From contig NZ_MWLN01000110.1 of assembly GCF_002198655.1 (NCBI RefSeq), forward strand, positions 1-34,867: a stretch of DNA of 34,867 nucleotides, read 5' to 3'. Numbering within the stretch: the first letter of the stretch is position 1; each line of letters opens with the position of its first letter. Below are positions 24,916-32,538 of this stretch, one piece after another. The position numbers were made by a program, and so were the translations under genes. The stretch comes from Kineosporia sp. A_224. GTDB taxonomy: Bacteria > Actinomycetota > Actinomycetes > Actinomycetales > Kineosporiaceae. Below the pieces are notes generated by a model. The model was given only the letters and a program-made list of their open reading frames with translations, was not told where the DNA came from and did no database searches.

Positions 24916-26865
24916 GGCAGGTGCCGCGCGGCCCGTCCAGAGCGCGAGGGCGTCGACCGCCACTGCACCGGAGCCGTTCACCAGCACCGGGTTGAGCTCG
25001 ACCGACGCCAGGTCCGGGCAGCCCAGCAGCAGGTCGCCGACCCGGGCGGCCAGCGCCACGAGCGCATCGAGGTCGACCGCCGGGCGGCCTCGCCCCCCGG
25101 TGAGCAGCGCGCTGCCGCGCAGCCGCAGCAGCCCGGCCCGCACGGCCTGCCCGGTCACGGGCAGCGGGAGCGTGACGACGTCGGCGAGCGCCTCGGACCA
25201 GATCCCGCCGAGCCCGACGACGAGGGTCGGGACGACGCCGTCCGCCCGGGCGCTGACGAGCACCTCGGTGCCCGGCGCGGCCATCGCGGCGACGAGCACC
25301 CGGGCGCCCGTGGGCAGCCCCGGCGTCGCGAGCAGCCGGGCGGCCACCGCCTCGACCGCCGCCGCGCCGTCGATCCCGAGGACGACGCCGCCGGCCTCGC
25401 TCGCGTGGAGCAGCCCGGGGGCGGAGAGCTTGACCGCGACCGGCACCCCGAGCCGGGCGGCGACCGCGCCGGCCTGCGCAGCGGTCGCCGCGACGCCGTG
25501 CGCGGGGACGGCGACGCCGGCGGCGACGAGCAGCGGCAGCACCTCGTGCTCGGCGAGCAGGGCGGGCCGCAGGCCGCCGACCGCACCGGCCGGCTCCTGG
25601 CCGGGGGTCGTCGCGACGAGCATCGGCACCGCCCCGCCCGCGGCGAGACCGGCGAGCGCCCCGTCGCGCGTGCGCCGCCACTCGCCGGCGTCGGACGGCG
25701 ACAGCCCGGCGGGCTCGTCCTGCACGTAGAGCGCGTGCCCGACGTCCGGGTCGGCCGTCACCGCGGCGCCGATCCGGTGCAGCGCGGCCGGGTCGTCCCA
25801 GACGAGGTTCGTGTGGTCGAGCGGGTTCGTCGGCGTCGCCGTCGCGGGGAGCGCCGCGGTGAGCGCGGCGAGGGTCGCGGGGGACCAGCGGGTCAGGGCC
25901 ACCCCGGTGTCGGCGGCGAGGTCCGCGGCGACGGCCGCGTCCCCGCCGGAGCACGTGACGACTGCGCAGCCGCGCGGGTCACGCCGTCCGGCGGCCAGCG
26001 CACGGGCCGTCTCGAAGAGGTCGTGCGGGCTCGTGACGAGCACGGCGCCGGCCTCCCGGGCGAGGGCGGCGAAGGCCGCGTGGTCCCCGGACAGGGACGC
26101 GGTGTGCGCCCCGCCGACGGTCCGCCCCTCGGCCGACCGGCCGGCCTTGAGGACGACGACCCGGACGTCCCGCTCGGCGCACCGGGCGAGCGCCGCCGCG
26201 GTCCGGGCGCCGTCGCCGTCCGCCTCGAGGTAGGCGGCGACGACCCGCACCCCCGGGGCCGCCGCGAGGTGCCCGAGCGCGGCGGCCGCGTCGACGGACG
26301 CCGCGTTGCCCAGCGAGACGACGGTGTGCAGGCCGAGCCCGGCGCGGTGCGCGAGGGCGAGGACGCCGAGGTTGCCGCTCTGCGTGACGAGCGCCGTCGT
26401 CGCGGCCGCGGGGTCGGGGAGGGTGACGGCGTCGCCCCACATCGGGGCGCGTGCGGTGACGGCGACGACCCCGTTGCTGTTCGGCCCGACGACGGGCATC
26501 GCGCCGGCCGCGGCCAGCAGCCGGTCCTGCGCGCCGGCGTCCCCGGTCTCGGCGAACCCTGCGGCGAGGACGACGGCCCCTCCGCAGCGCAGGCCGGCGG
26601 CCGTCGCGAGGACGTCCGGCACGGTCGCCGCGGGGGTCGCGACGACGACGGCGTCGACCGCCCCGGCGTCGGCGAGGGACGGGACGCACGGCACCCCGAG
26701 CACGTCGCGCCGTCCCGGGTTGACGGCGACGACCCGGCCGGCGAAGCCCGCGCGGAGCAGGTTCTCCAGGGCGTGCCGGCCGTAGGCGCCGGCGCGGTCG
26801 GTCGCGCCGACGACCGCGACCGACGCGGGGGCGAGCAGCCGGCCGAGCGCCGCGCCCGAGATCAC
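24913..26865 (-). CDS. ADP-forming acyl-CoA synthetase (acetate--CoA ligase family)
   Basis: A 650-residue single-chain ligase with both subunits of the succinyl-CoA-synthetase type fused. Residues 1-130 are a CoA-binding Rossmann domain (VAVVGATDRAGAYGRHALENLL). About 140-420 is the ligase domain with VTQSGNLGVLA and the likely phospho-histidine region GGAHTASLSGDHAAF. The last 210 residues are an ATP-grasp domain (VPVAVKLSAPGLLHASEAGGVVLG, and SVELNPVLVN near the end). The reaction is acid + CoA + ATP to acyl-CoA + ADP. The GTG at 26865 overlaps the acyl-CoA dehydrogenase stop by 4 bases (GTGA). It is somewhat shorter than the usual 700 residues. Its likely job is to activate an acid intermediate for the neighbouring dehydrogenase; acid unknown. 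Confidence 0.9.
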   Translation of the reverse strand: MISGAALGRLLAPASVAVVGATDRAGAYGRHALENLLRAGFAGRVVAVNPGRRDVLGVPCVPSLADAGAVDAVVVATPAATVPDVLATAAGLRCGGAVVLAAGFAETGDAGAQDRLLAAAGAMPVVGPNSNGVVAVTARAPMWGDAVTLPDPAAATTALVTQSGNLGVLALAHRAGLGLHTVVSLGNAASVDAAAALGHLAAAPGVRVVAAYLEADGDGARTAAALARCAERDVRVVVLKAGRSAEGRTVGGAHTASLSGDHAAFAALAREAGAVLVTSPHDLFETARALAAGRRDPRGCAVVTCSGGDAAVAADLAADTGVALTRWSPATLAALTAALPATATPTNPLDHTNLVWDDPAALHRIGAAVTADPDVGHALYVQDEPAGLSPSDAGEWRRTRDGALAGLAAGGAVPMLVATTPGQEPAGAVGGLRPALLAEHEVLPLLVAAGVAVPAHGVAATAAQAGAVAARLGVPVAVKLSAPGLLHASEAGGVVLGIDGAAAVEAVAARLLATPGLPTGARVLVAAMAAPGTEVLVSARADGVVPTLVVGLGGIWSEALADVVTLPLPVTGQAVRAGLLRLRGSALLTGGRGRPAVDLDALVALAARVGDLLLGCPDLASVELNPVLVNGSGAVAVDALALWTGRAAPA

Positions 26866-28109
26866 AGGAGCATCGCCCGGACCCCGCGGCGCTCGAGCGA
26901 CCGGGCGACGATCATCCGCTGGACCTCGCTCGTGCCCTCCCAGATCCGGTCCACCCGCAGCTCGCGCCAGAGCCGTTCCGCGGCCGTCGTCCGGACGTAC
27001 CCGCGGCCGCCGAAGACCTGCAGCACCCGGTCCGCGCAGCGGTTCGCCGCCTCGCTGCAGAACAGCTTGGCCATCGACGCCCGGCCGTGGACGAGCTTCT
27101 CGTCGGCCCCGGCGTCGACCCGGTCCGCGACGTCGAAGGCGAGCAGCCGGCCGGCGGCCGCGTCGGCCGCGCTGTCCGCGAGCGGGAACGACACCCCCTG
27201 GTGGTCGAGGAGCCGGGCGCCGCCCTGCACCCGGCCCGCCGCCCACGCGACGCCCTCCTCGAGCAGCCGCTGCATCGCGCCGGAGCAGCGGGCCGCGATG
27301 GCGAGCCGCTCCTCGGTGAACCAGCGGCGCTGGATGTCCTCGCCCGCGCCGACGGCGCCGATGACGTCGGCGTCGGTGAGCTCGACCCCGGTGAAGCGCA
27401 TCGTCGGGTGGCCGTGCGGGTAGGCGTGGGTGAACGGCGGGTCGTCGACGACCTCGACGCCGGGCGCGTCCGCGGGGACGGCGAACAGCGTCGGCCGGCG
27501 CTCGCCGTCCGTACGGCCGTCCGCCCCGTCGACCGCCCCGTCGACCGCCCCGTCGACCGCCCAGGCCATGACGACGACCACGGCGGCGACGGACCCGAAG
27601 GTGACGAACCACTTCTCGCCGTCGAGCACCCAGCGGCCGGGGCCGACCCGGCGGGCCGTCGTCGACATCTGTGTGGGGTCCGAGCCGGCGTCGGCCTCCG
27701 TCACGGCGTACGCGTCGTGCAGCTCGCCGCGCAGCGCGGGGACGAGCCAGCGCTCGACGAGGGCCGGCCCGGCCGCCTTCCAGACGTTGTAGGCGTTCGG
27801 CACGTACCAGGAGACGCCGTTCGTCGAGCGGCCGAGCTGCTCCTCGACGAGGAACCACTCGCGTGTCGTCCAGCCGTTGCCGCCGTGGGCGACCGCGTGC
27901 CGGCCGCCGTGGACGCGGGCGGCGAGCGACGCGGTCCGGATCCGCTCGACGTCCGCGGCCGGCAGCGGTCCGCCCGCGAGCTCGGCGGGCACCTCCAGCG
28001 GCACGAGCACCTCGTCGACGAAGGCGGCAGCGCGCTCGCGCAGCTCGGCCTCGCGCCGGTCCCGCGGCCCGTCGGGCCGCGCGGCCTGCCCGCTCGCTCC
28101 TACGCTCAT
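26862..28109 (-). CDS. Acyl-CoA dehydrogenase
   Basis: A 415-residue FAD enzyme that introduces an alpha-beta double bond in an acyl-CoA. It shows AYAVTEADAGSDPTQMSTTARR (FAD/substrate region, about 133-155), WVLDGEKWFVT, the helical C-terminal half with LFCSEAANRCADRVLQVFGGRGY, and IWEGTSEVQRMIVARSL with the probable catalytic Glu. The middle domain contains an inserted VDGAVDGAVDGADG run (about 183-196), encoded by 12-base tandem repeats. The ATG at 28109 has GGGAGG upstream. It is the first gene of the dehydrogenase-ligase-Rieske operon, divergent from tetR 2, with operator site C 40 bases before its start. A role in chain degradation of the amine's carbon skeleton is inferred. Confidence 0.93.
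   Translation of the reverse strand: MSVGASGQAARPDGPRDRREAELRERAAAFVDEVLVPLEVPAELAGGPLPAADVERIRTASLAARVHGGRHAVAHGGNGWTTREWFLVEEQLGRSTNGVSWYVPNAYNVWKAAGPALVERWLVPALRGELHDAYAVTEADAGSDPTQMSTTARRVGPGRWVLDGEKWFVTFGSVAAVVVVMAWAVDGAVDGAVDGADGRTDGERRPTLFAVPADAPGVEVVDDPPFTHAYPHGHPTMRFTGVELTDADVIGAVGAGEDIQRRWFTEERLAIAARCSGAMQRLLEEGVAWAAGRVQGGARLLDHQGVSFPLADSAADAAAGRLLAFDVADRVDAGADEKLVHGRASMAKLFCSEAANRCADRVLQVFGGRGYVRTTAAERLWRELRVDRIWEGTSEVQRMIVARSLERRGVRAMLL
27521..27562. repeat. 12-base tandem repeat inside the acyl-CoA dehydrogenase gene
   Basis: CCGCCCCGTCGA is repeated three times (27521-27556) with a fourth half copy to 27562. The unit is a multiple of three and encodes VDGA in the reading direction of the gene, so changes in copy number would keep the frame. 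Confidence 0.85.
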
Positions 28110-28144
28110 CGCAGACCTCCCGCGGCAGCCGACCCCCGAGCGGC

Positions 28145-28150
28145 TATCCT
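28145..28150 (+). promoter_or_regulatory. Probable -10 box of tetR 2
   Basis: TATCCT fits TANNNT, with a start point near 28157 inside the dyad 28149-28164. The leader to the ATG at 28233 would be about 76 bases. Confidence 0.4.
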
Positions 28151-28164
28151 GAATACTCGTTCAG
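28149..28164. promoter_or_regulatory. TetR-type operator, site C
   Basis: CTGAATACTCGTTCAG lies between the acyl-CoA dehydrogenase gene and tetR 2 and overlaps the probable tetR 2 start point. It fits the shared pattern fully, and its position allows control of both divergent units. Confidence 0.6.
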
Positions 28165-28232
28165 ATCGCCGTCAAGCGTGCGAGTCCGGACGACGGCCGG
28201 CAGGGGTGACCGGCGAGCGTGAAGGGGTGGCG

Positions 28233-28916
28233 ATGGCAGGCACGACGTCGGGCCAGGCGGCCGGTGGCAGCACCGCGGCGCGGGCTCCGGAGGAGCGGCG
28301 CCGCCGCATCCTCGAGGCGACCGTCGCGGTGATCCGGGACCGCGGCTTCGCCGGCACCCGGGTCACGGACATCGCGGCCGCCGCGGGGACGTCGTCCGGC
28401 CTGGTGCTGTACCACTTCGGCTCGCTCGCGGGCGCGCTGACCCAGGCGCTGACGCACGTCGAGGACGTCTTCTACGGCGAGCTCGAGAGCGAGCTGGAGG
28501 CGGTCCCCGGGCCCGTCGACCGGCTGCGCCTCATGGCGGACCTCGCGTCCGGGGCAGGCCCCGCGGTCGGGGACTGGACGCTGTGGCTCGAGCTCTGGGT
28601 GCGCGCGCTGCGGGACGACGACGCCCGGGCCGCCCGGGAGTCGCTCGACCGGCGGTGGCGCGCCGCGCTGCGCCGGGTCGTCGTCGAGGGCGCCGCCGCC
28701 GGGGTGTTCCACCCGGCGGACGTCGCCGCGACGACGCTGCGGCTGTCGTCCCTCATGGACGGGCTCGCGATCCAGCTCGCCCTCGCCGAGCCCGGGATGA
28801 CCCCGGCCCGGTTCAAGCGGCTGTGGCTCGACGCAGCGGCGCTCGAGCTGGGCGTGCCGGCGCAGGCGTTCCGCGGCCGCGCCGCCCGGCCGGTCCGGCG
28901 CCGCACCGCGTCCTGA
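28233..28916 (+). CDS. TetR/BetI-like transcriptional regulator 2
   Basis: A 227-residue TetR-family regulator. An 18-residue flexible N-terminus precedes PEERRRRILEATVAVIRDRG and the helix-turn-helix TRVTDIAAAAGTSSGLVLYHFGSLAGAL. The ligand domain contains TLWLELWVRALRDDDAR, like BetI-type regulators that respond to quaternary amines or their aldehydes, although this alone does not fix the ligand. The ATG at 28233 has GAAGGGG upstream. The gene lies between site C (its own promoter) and sites D/E (the aminotransferase promoter), so it is the best candidate for the protein binding the five CTGA...TCAG sites (inference). Its stop codon is part of site D. Confidence 0.92.
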   Translation: MAGTTSGQAAGGSTAARAPEERRRRILEATVAVIRDRGFAGTRVTDIAAAAGTSSGLVLYHFGSLAGALTQALTHVEDVFYGELESELEAVPGPVDRLRLMADLASGAGPAVGDWTLWLELWVRALRDDDARAARESLDRRWRAALRRVVVEGAAAGVFHPADVAATTLRLSSLMDGLAIQLALAEPGMTPARFKRLWLDAAALELGVPAQAFRGRAARPVRRRTAS

Positions 28917-28928
28917 ACGTCTGGTCAG
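28913..28928. promoter_or_regulatory. TetR-type operator, site D
   Basis: CTGAACGTCTGGTCAG is a less symmetrical member of the set. It starts on the tetR 2 stop codon (28914-28916) and covers the presumed -35 region of the aminotransferase promoter, 48 bases centre to centre from site E. Confidence 0.45.
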
Positions 28929-28945
28929 CCCTCGGCGGCCGGTGC

Positions 28946-28951
28946 TAGCCT
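28946..28951 (+). promoter_or_regulatory. Probable -10 box of the second aminotransferase
   Basis: TAGCCT (TANNNT) lies between operator sites D and E. A weak -35 candidate TGGTCA is at 28922-28927, 18 bases upstream. The start point would fall near 28958, just at the edge of site E. Confidence 0.4.
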
Positions 28952-28955
28952 GCGA

Positions 28956-28981
28956 AAGTCCTGAACGGGCGTTCAGGACTT
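28956..28981. promoter_or_regulatory. 26-base near-perfect palindrome, operator site E
   Basis: Arms AAGTCCTGAACG and CGTTCAGGACTT, 12 bases each and exactly complementary, are separated by GG. The core CTGAACGGGCGTTCAG (28961-28976) is the most symmetrical of the five shared sites. It lies directly after the -10 box of the aminotransferase gene, where a bound repressor would block transcription. Confidence 0.75.
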
Positions 28982-29013
28982 CCCGGCAGTGGCGGGAGAG
29001 GCGGTGCCCGGCG

Positions 29014-30396
29014 ATGGATCCCGTCGACCTGCAGCGGCTCGCGCGTGACCACCTCCTCATGAGCTTCACCGACCCGGCCGTGCTCGCCGGCAGGGACCTG
29101 CCCGTCTTCGTCCGCGGTGACGGCTGCCACGTCGTCGACAGCCACGGCCGCCGGTTCGTCGACGGGCTGTCGGGGCTGTTCTGCACGAACCTCGGGCACT
29201 CCTTCGGCGGCGTCGTCGGGGAGGCCGCCCGCCGCCAGCTCGCCGAGCTGGTCTTCACCCCGACCTGGTCGCTCACGCACGGGCCGGCGGCGACGCTCGC
29301 GGCCCGGCTCGCGGGGCTCGCCGAACCCCTCGGGCTCGACCGGGTCTTCCTCACCAGCGGCGGCGGGGAGTCGGTCGAGGCCGCGTGGAAGCTGGCCCGG
29401 CAGTGGCACGCCGCCAACGGCCAGCCCCAGCGCCGCAAGGCGGTCTCGCGCCGGCTGGCCTACCACGGCACCTCGCTCGGGGCGCTGTCGTTCACCGGCC
29501 TGCCGGACTGCCGGCAGCCCTTCGAGCCGCTCCCGGTCCCGACCGCGTTCGTCTCGGCGACCGACGCCTACCGGCACCCGGACGGCGCCGACGAGGCGCG
29601 GTTCACCGCCGCGCTGCTCGCGGAGGTCGAGGCCGCCGTGCAGTGGGAGGGGCCGGACCAGGTCGCGATGCTCCTCGCGGAACCGGTGCAGAACGGTGGC
29701 GGCGCGTTCACCCCGCCGGCCGGCTACTGGCAGGGGCTGCGCGACCTGTGCGACCGGCACGGGATCCTCCTCGTCGTCGACGAGACGATCACCGGCTTCG
29801 GCCGGCTCGGGGAGTGGTTCGGGTCGACGCGGTACGGCATCCGGCCCGACATGCTCACCTTCGCCAAGGGGGCGACCGCGGGGCACGCGCCGCTCGGCGG
29901 CGTCCTCGTCGGGCCGCGGGTCGCCGCGCCGTTCGTCAGCGGTGACGTCACGTACCTGCACGGCCTGACCTTCAGCGGGCACCCGCTGTGCGCGGCCGTC
30001 GCCCACGCCGCCCTCGACCTCTACGAGAGCGAGGACGTGCTCGCCCGGGTGCGGGCGCTCGAGCCCGGCCTGCGCGCCGGGCTCGAGGGCCTGCGGCGGG
30101 TGCCGCTCGTCGGGGACGTGCGCGGCGCCGGCTTCTTCTGGGCCCTCGAGCTCGTCCGGGACCGGACGACGAAGGCCCCGTTCGCCCCGGACGAGGCGGA
30201 CTGGCTGCTGCGCGAGGTGCTGTCGGCGCGGATGGAGGAGCTCGGGCTGCTCTGCCGGCTCGACGACCGCGGCGAGCCCGTCGTCCAGCTCTCGCCGCCG
30301 CTCGTCGCCGACGCGGCGCTGCTCGACCGGGTCGTCTCGATCGTCGGCGAGGCGCTGGAGTCCGCGTGGGGGGCGTGGCAGCTGCGCGCGGCGTGA
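29014..30396 (+). CDS. Class-III (omega) aminotransferase, second copy
   Basis: A 460-residue PLP aminotransferase of the aspartate-aminotransferase-family/omega-amino acid:pyruvate group. The N-terminal SFTDPAVLAG and GDGCHVVDSHGRRFVDGLSGLF are typical. The PLP-binding Asp is in VVDETITGFGRLG (about 256), the Lys in TFAKGATAGHAPLGG (about 285), and substrate-side Ser/Gly in TSGGGESVEAAWKLAR. It differs clearly from the copy at 14.2-15.6 kb, so it is not a recent duplicate. The ATG at 29014 begins the family sequence. GGAGAGG lies upstream at slightly long spacing. It is a single gene under sites D and E, next to tetR 2, and so probably the closest target of that regulator. Confidence 0.93.
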   Translation: MDPVDLQRLARDHLLMSFTDPAVLAGRDLPVFVRGDGCHVVDSHGRRFVDGLSGLFCTNLGHSFGGVVGEAARRQLAELVFTPTWSLTHGPAATLAARLAGLAEPLGLDRVFLTSGGGESVEAAWKLARQWHAANGQPQRRKAVSRRLAYHGTSLGALSFTGLPDCRQPFEPLPVPTAFVSATDAYRHPDGADEARFTAALLAEVEAAVQWEGPDQVAMLLAEPVQNGGGAFTPPAGYWQGLRDLCDRHGILLVVDETITGFGRLGEWFGSTRYGIRPDMLTFAKGATAGHAPLGGVLVGPRVAAPFVSGDVTYLHGLTFSGHPLCAAVAHAALDLYESEDVLARVRALEPGLRAGLEGLRRVPLVGDVRGAGFFWALELVRDRTTKAPFAPDEADWLLREVLSARMEELGLLCRLDDRGEPVVQLSPPLVADAALLDRVVSIVGEALESAWGAWQLRAA

Positions 30397-30412
30397 GGCG
30401 GCGCGGTGGCCG

Positions 30413-31702
30413 TCAGGCCGGGAGCAGTCCCGTCGCGGCGCGGAAGACCTCGCCGGGCCCCTGGATCGTCAGCGGCGCCCCGCCGGCCCCGACGAACGCC
30501 GACTGGCCTGCCTCGAGCCGGATCTCGTGCGGCCCCGACGAGAGCGTCACCGGGCCCTGGGTGCAGAGCACGACCTGCGGGCCGACGAGGTGCGGGAAGG
30601 CCCCGACCGGGGTCGCCGTCGACACCGCGAGCCGGGTCAGCTGGAAGTCTGCGACCGGTGGGCGCCAGGCCGTCTCGTGCGGGCTCAGCGTCACGGACGG
30701 GACGTCGAGCACCGGGCGGGTCGCGCCGTCCACGACCGTCAGCAGCTCCTCGACGGCGACCGCCTTGTGGGTCAGCCCCGCCCGCAGGACATTGTCGCTG
30801 TTGGCCATGATCTCCACGGCGAGGCCGTAGAGGTACGCGTGCGGTGCCCCGGCGGGCACGAAGAGCGTGTGGCCCGGCTCGAGCCGGACGAGCTCGAGCA
30901 GGAACGGTGCCGCCACGAGCGGGTCGCCGGGGTGGTGCTTGGCGAGCCGGCTCGCCCACACGAGAGCCCGGCGGGCGTCCGGGCCGACCGAGTCCGGGTC
31001 GTCCGGGTCGTGCGGCCCGAGCGAGCCGAGGATCGCCTTGGCCTGCTCGGCGACGTCCGCGGCGAGCGCCTCGCGGTCGTCCTCCGGCCAGGTCACGAGC
31101 AGCCGGAACGCCTCCTCGACGCACTCGACGTCGTCGGCGTCCTCGGCGAGCAGCGGTGCGGCGACCGTGCGGATCCGCTCGCAGTCGACGAGCCCGAGCA
31201 GGTACGCGGCGTCGTCCGCGGGCCGGAACCCGCAGAGGATGTCGGTCGGCTCGAGGGCGTAGGCGAGCTCCGGCTTGTGGAACGGGTCGACGTAGCGGTG
31301 GTCACCGGGGGCGTCCGCCTCGCCGGCGTAGGCGGCCGCGGCGCGCTCCGCCGTCGGGTGCACCTGGAGCGAGAGCGGCTTGTCGACGGCGAGCACCTTG
31401 AGCAGGAAGGGCAGCCGGGCGCCGAAGATCGCGGCGACGTCCGCGCCGAGCACGGACTCGGCGGCCTCGGTGACGAGCGCGTCGAGCGGCCGGACGGTGC
31501 CGTCGACCTCCTCGAGCCCGGACGGCGCCGACGGGTGCGCGCCCATCCACAGCTCGGCCTCGGGGGCCCCGGTCGGCGTGCGGCCCTGCATCCGGGCCAG
31601 CGCCGTCGTCGAGCCCCAGTCGTAGGGCTGGATCGGGTTGACCATCCGCTGCGGCCAGGGGCCGAGGGCCACGGGGCGGGGGGCGGCCGCGGCCTGCGTC
31701 AT
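30413..31702 (-). CDS. manA: Mannose-6-phosphate isomerase, class I
   Basis: A 429-residue zinc enzyme interconverting mannose-6-phosphate and fructose-6-phosphate, supplying GDP-mannose for glycans. The N-terminal NPIQPYDWGSTTALARM is typical. Zinc ligands appear in LQVHP (about 113), the HKPE segment, and the GAPHAYLYGLAVEIMANSDNVLRAGLTHK block. The ATG at 31702 follows GGGGAGG. The same frame stays open to 34852 on this strand, but the upstream part is shadow sequence of other genes. It converges on the second aminotransferase with only 16 bases between stops. No link to the catabolic island is seen. Confidence 0.96.
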   Translation of the reverse strand: MTQAAAAPRPVALGPWPQRMVNPIQPYDWGSTTALARMQGRTPTGAPEAELWMGAHPSAPSGLEEVDGTVRPLDALVTEAAESVLGADVAAIFGARLPFLLKVLAVDKPLSLQVHPTAERAAAAYAGEADAPGDHRYVDPFHKPELAYALEPTDILCGFRPADDAAYLLGLVDCERIRTVAAPLLAEDADDVECVEEAFRLLVTWPEDDREALAADVAEQAKAILGSLGPHDPDDPDSVGPDARRALVWASRLAKHHPGDPLVAAPFLLELVRLEPGHTLFVPAGAPHAYLYGLAVEIMANSDNVLRAGLTHKAVAVEELLTVVDGATRPVLDVPSVTLSPHETAWRPPVADFQLTRLAVSTATPVGAFPHLVGPQVVLCTQGPVTLSSGPHEIRLEAGQSAFVGAGGAPLTIQGPGEVFRAATGLLPA

Positions 31703-31722
31703 CGTGCCTCCCCCTTCCGGAC

Positions 31723-31739
31723 GACCGCCCGGGGCGGTC
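31723..31739. repeat. Palindrome in the manA leader
   Basis: GACCGCC-CGG-GGCGGTC, 7-base perfect arms, 20 bases upstream of the manA start. On the minus strand it lies after a possible -10 (TACAGT, 31765-31770). It could be an operator or a leader hairpin. Confidence 0.4.
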
Positions 31740-31852
31740 CTCGAACGCTTCGGTACCGCCCAGGACTGTACGGCAGCCCGGCCGGGGGCCGCCCGGCGAT
31801 GTGGACCACAGGGCGTGCACGCCGCCCGGTGCCGTCCGCGAGGATGACCACC

Positions 31853-32530
31853 ATGAGTGACCGCCCACGCGTCATCGACCTCACCCACGTCGTCGAGGAC
31901 GGCATGGTGACCTACCCCGGCCTGCCCGCCCCCGAGATCGGCGTCCACCTGACGCGGGAGGCGTCCCGGGCGGTCTACGCCGAGGGCACGACCTTCGAGA
32001 TCGGCCGGATCGCCATGGTGACGAACACCGGCACCTACTACGACGCCCCGCTGCACCGCTTCGCCGACGGCGCCGACCTCACGGGGGTGCCGCTCGAACG
32101 GGTCGCGGCCGTCCCGGGGCTCGTCGTCGACGTCCGGGGCCGGTCCGGGGCCGGGGTGACGGCCGCCGACCTCGCCGGGATCGACGTCGCGGGCCGGGCG
32201 GTGCTGCTGCGGACCGGGCACGACGCGCGCTGGCGGACGCCGGAGTACGCGGTCGACGGCCCGTTCCTCGCCGCCGACGGTGCCCGGTTGCTGGCGCAGG
32301 CCGGGGCCGTGCTCGTCGGGATCGACGCGATGAACATCGACGACACCACGGACGGCACCCGGCCCGCGCACACGACGCTGCTCGCCGCGGGGGTCGGCGT
32401 CCTGGAGCACCTGACGAACCTCGGCGCGCTGCCCGCCGACGGGTTCGAGCTGCACGCCGCCCCGGTCCCCGTCCGCGGCCTCGGGACGTTCCCGGTCCGC
32501 GCGTACGCCGTGGTCCGCGACGCCGGCTGA
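31853..32530 (+). CDS. Cyclase-family protein (kynurenine formamidase-like fold)
   Basis: A 225-residue protein of the cyclase/KynB family (PF04199 type). It starts RVIDLTHVVEDGMVTYPGLP and has the family core at about residues 60-75, but the usual metal-binding HxGTHxDxPxH reads NTGTYYDAPLH. The first two histidine ligands are replaced by Asn and Tyr, while Asp, Pro and the last His remain. A NTGTYxD form is known to me as a subgroup of this family, so it may bind metal differently rather than be dead. The ATG at 31853 is used; an ATG 9 bases earlier (31844) is equally open. It diverges from manA across 150 bases and converges on the S51-like gene with 8 bases between stops. The substrate is unknown. 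Confidence 0.85.
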   Translation: MSDRPRVIDLTHVVEDGMVTYPGLPAPEIGVHLTREASRAVYAEGTTFEIGRIAMVTNTGTYYDAPLHRFADGADLTGVPLERVAAVPGLVVDVRGRSGAGVTAADLAGIDVAGRAVLLRTGHDARWRTPEYAVDGPFLAADGARLLAQAGAVLVGIDAMNIDDTTDGTRPAHTTLLAAGVGVLEHLTNLGALPADGFELHAAPVPVRGLGTFPVRAYAVVRDAG

Positions 32531-32538
32531 GCCGCCGG

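Noticed and set aside
27521-27562. CRISPR-like short repeats
   Set aside because: Units are 12 bases, directly adjacent without spacers, and in frame within a dehydrogenase gene.
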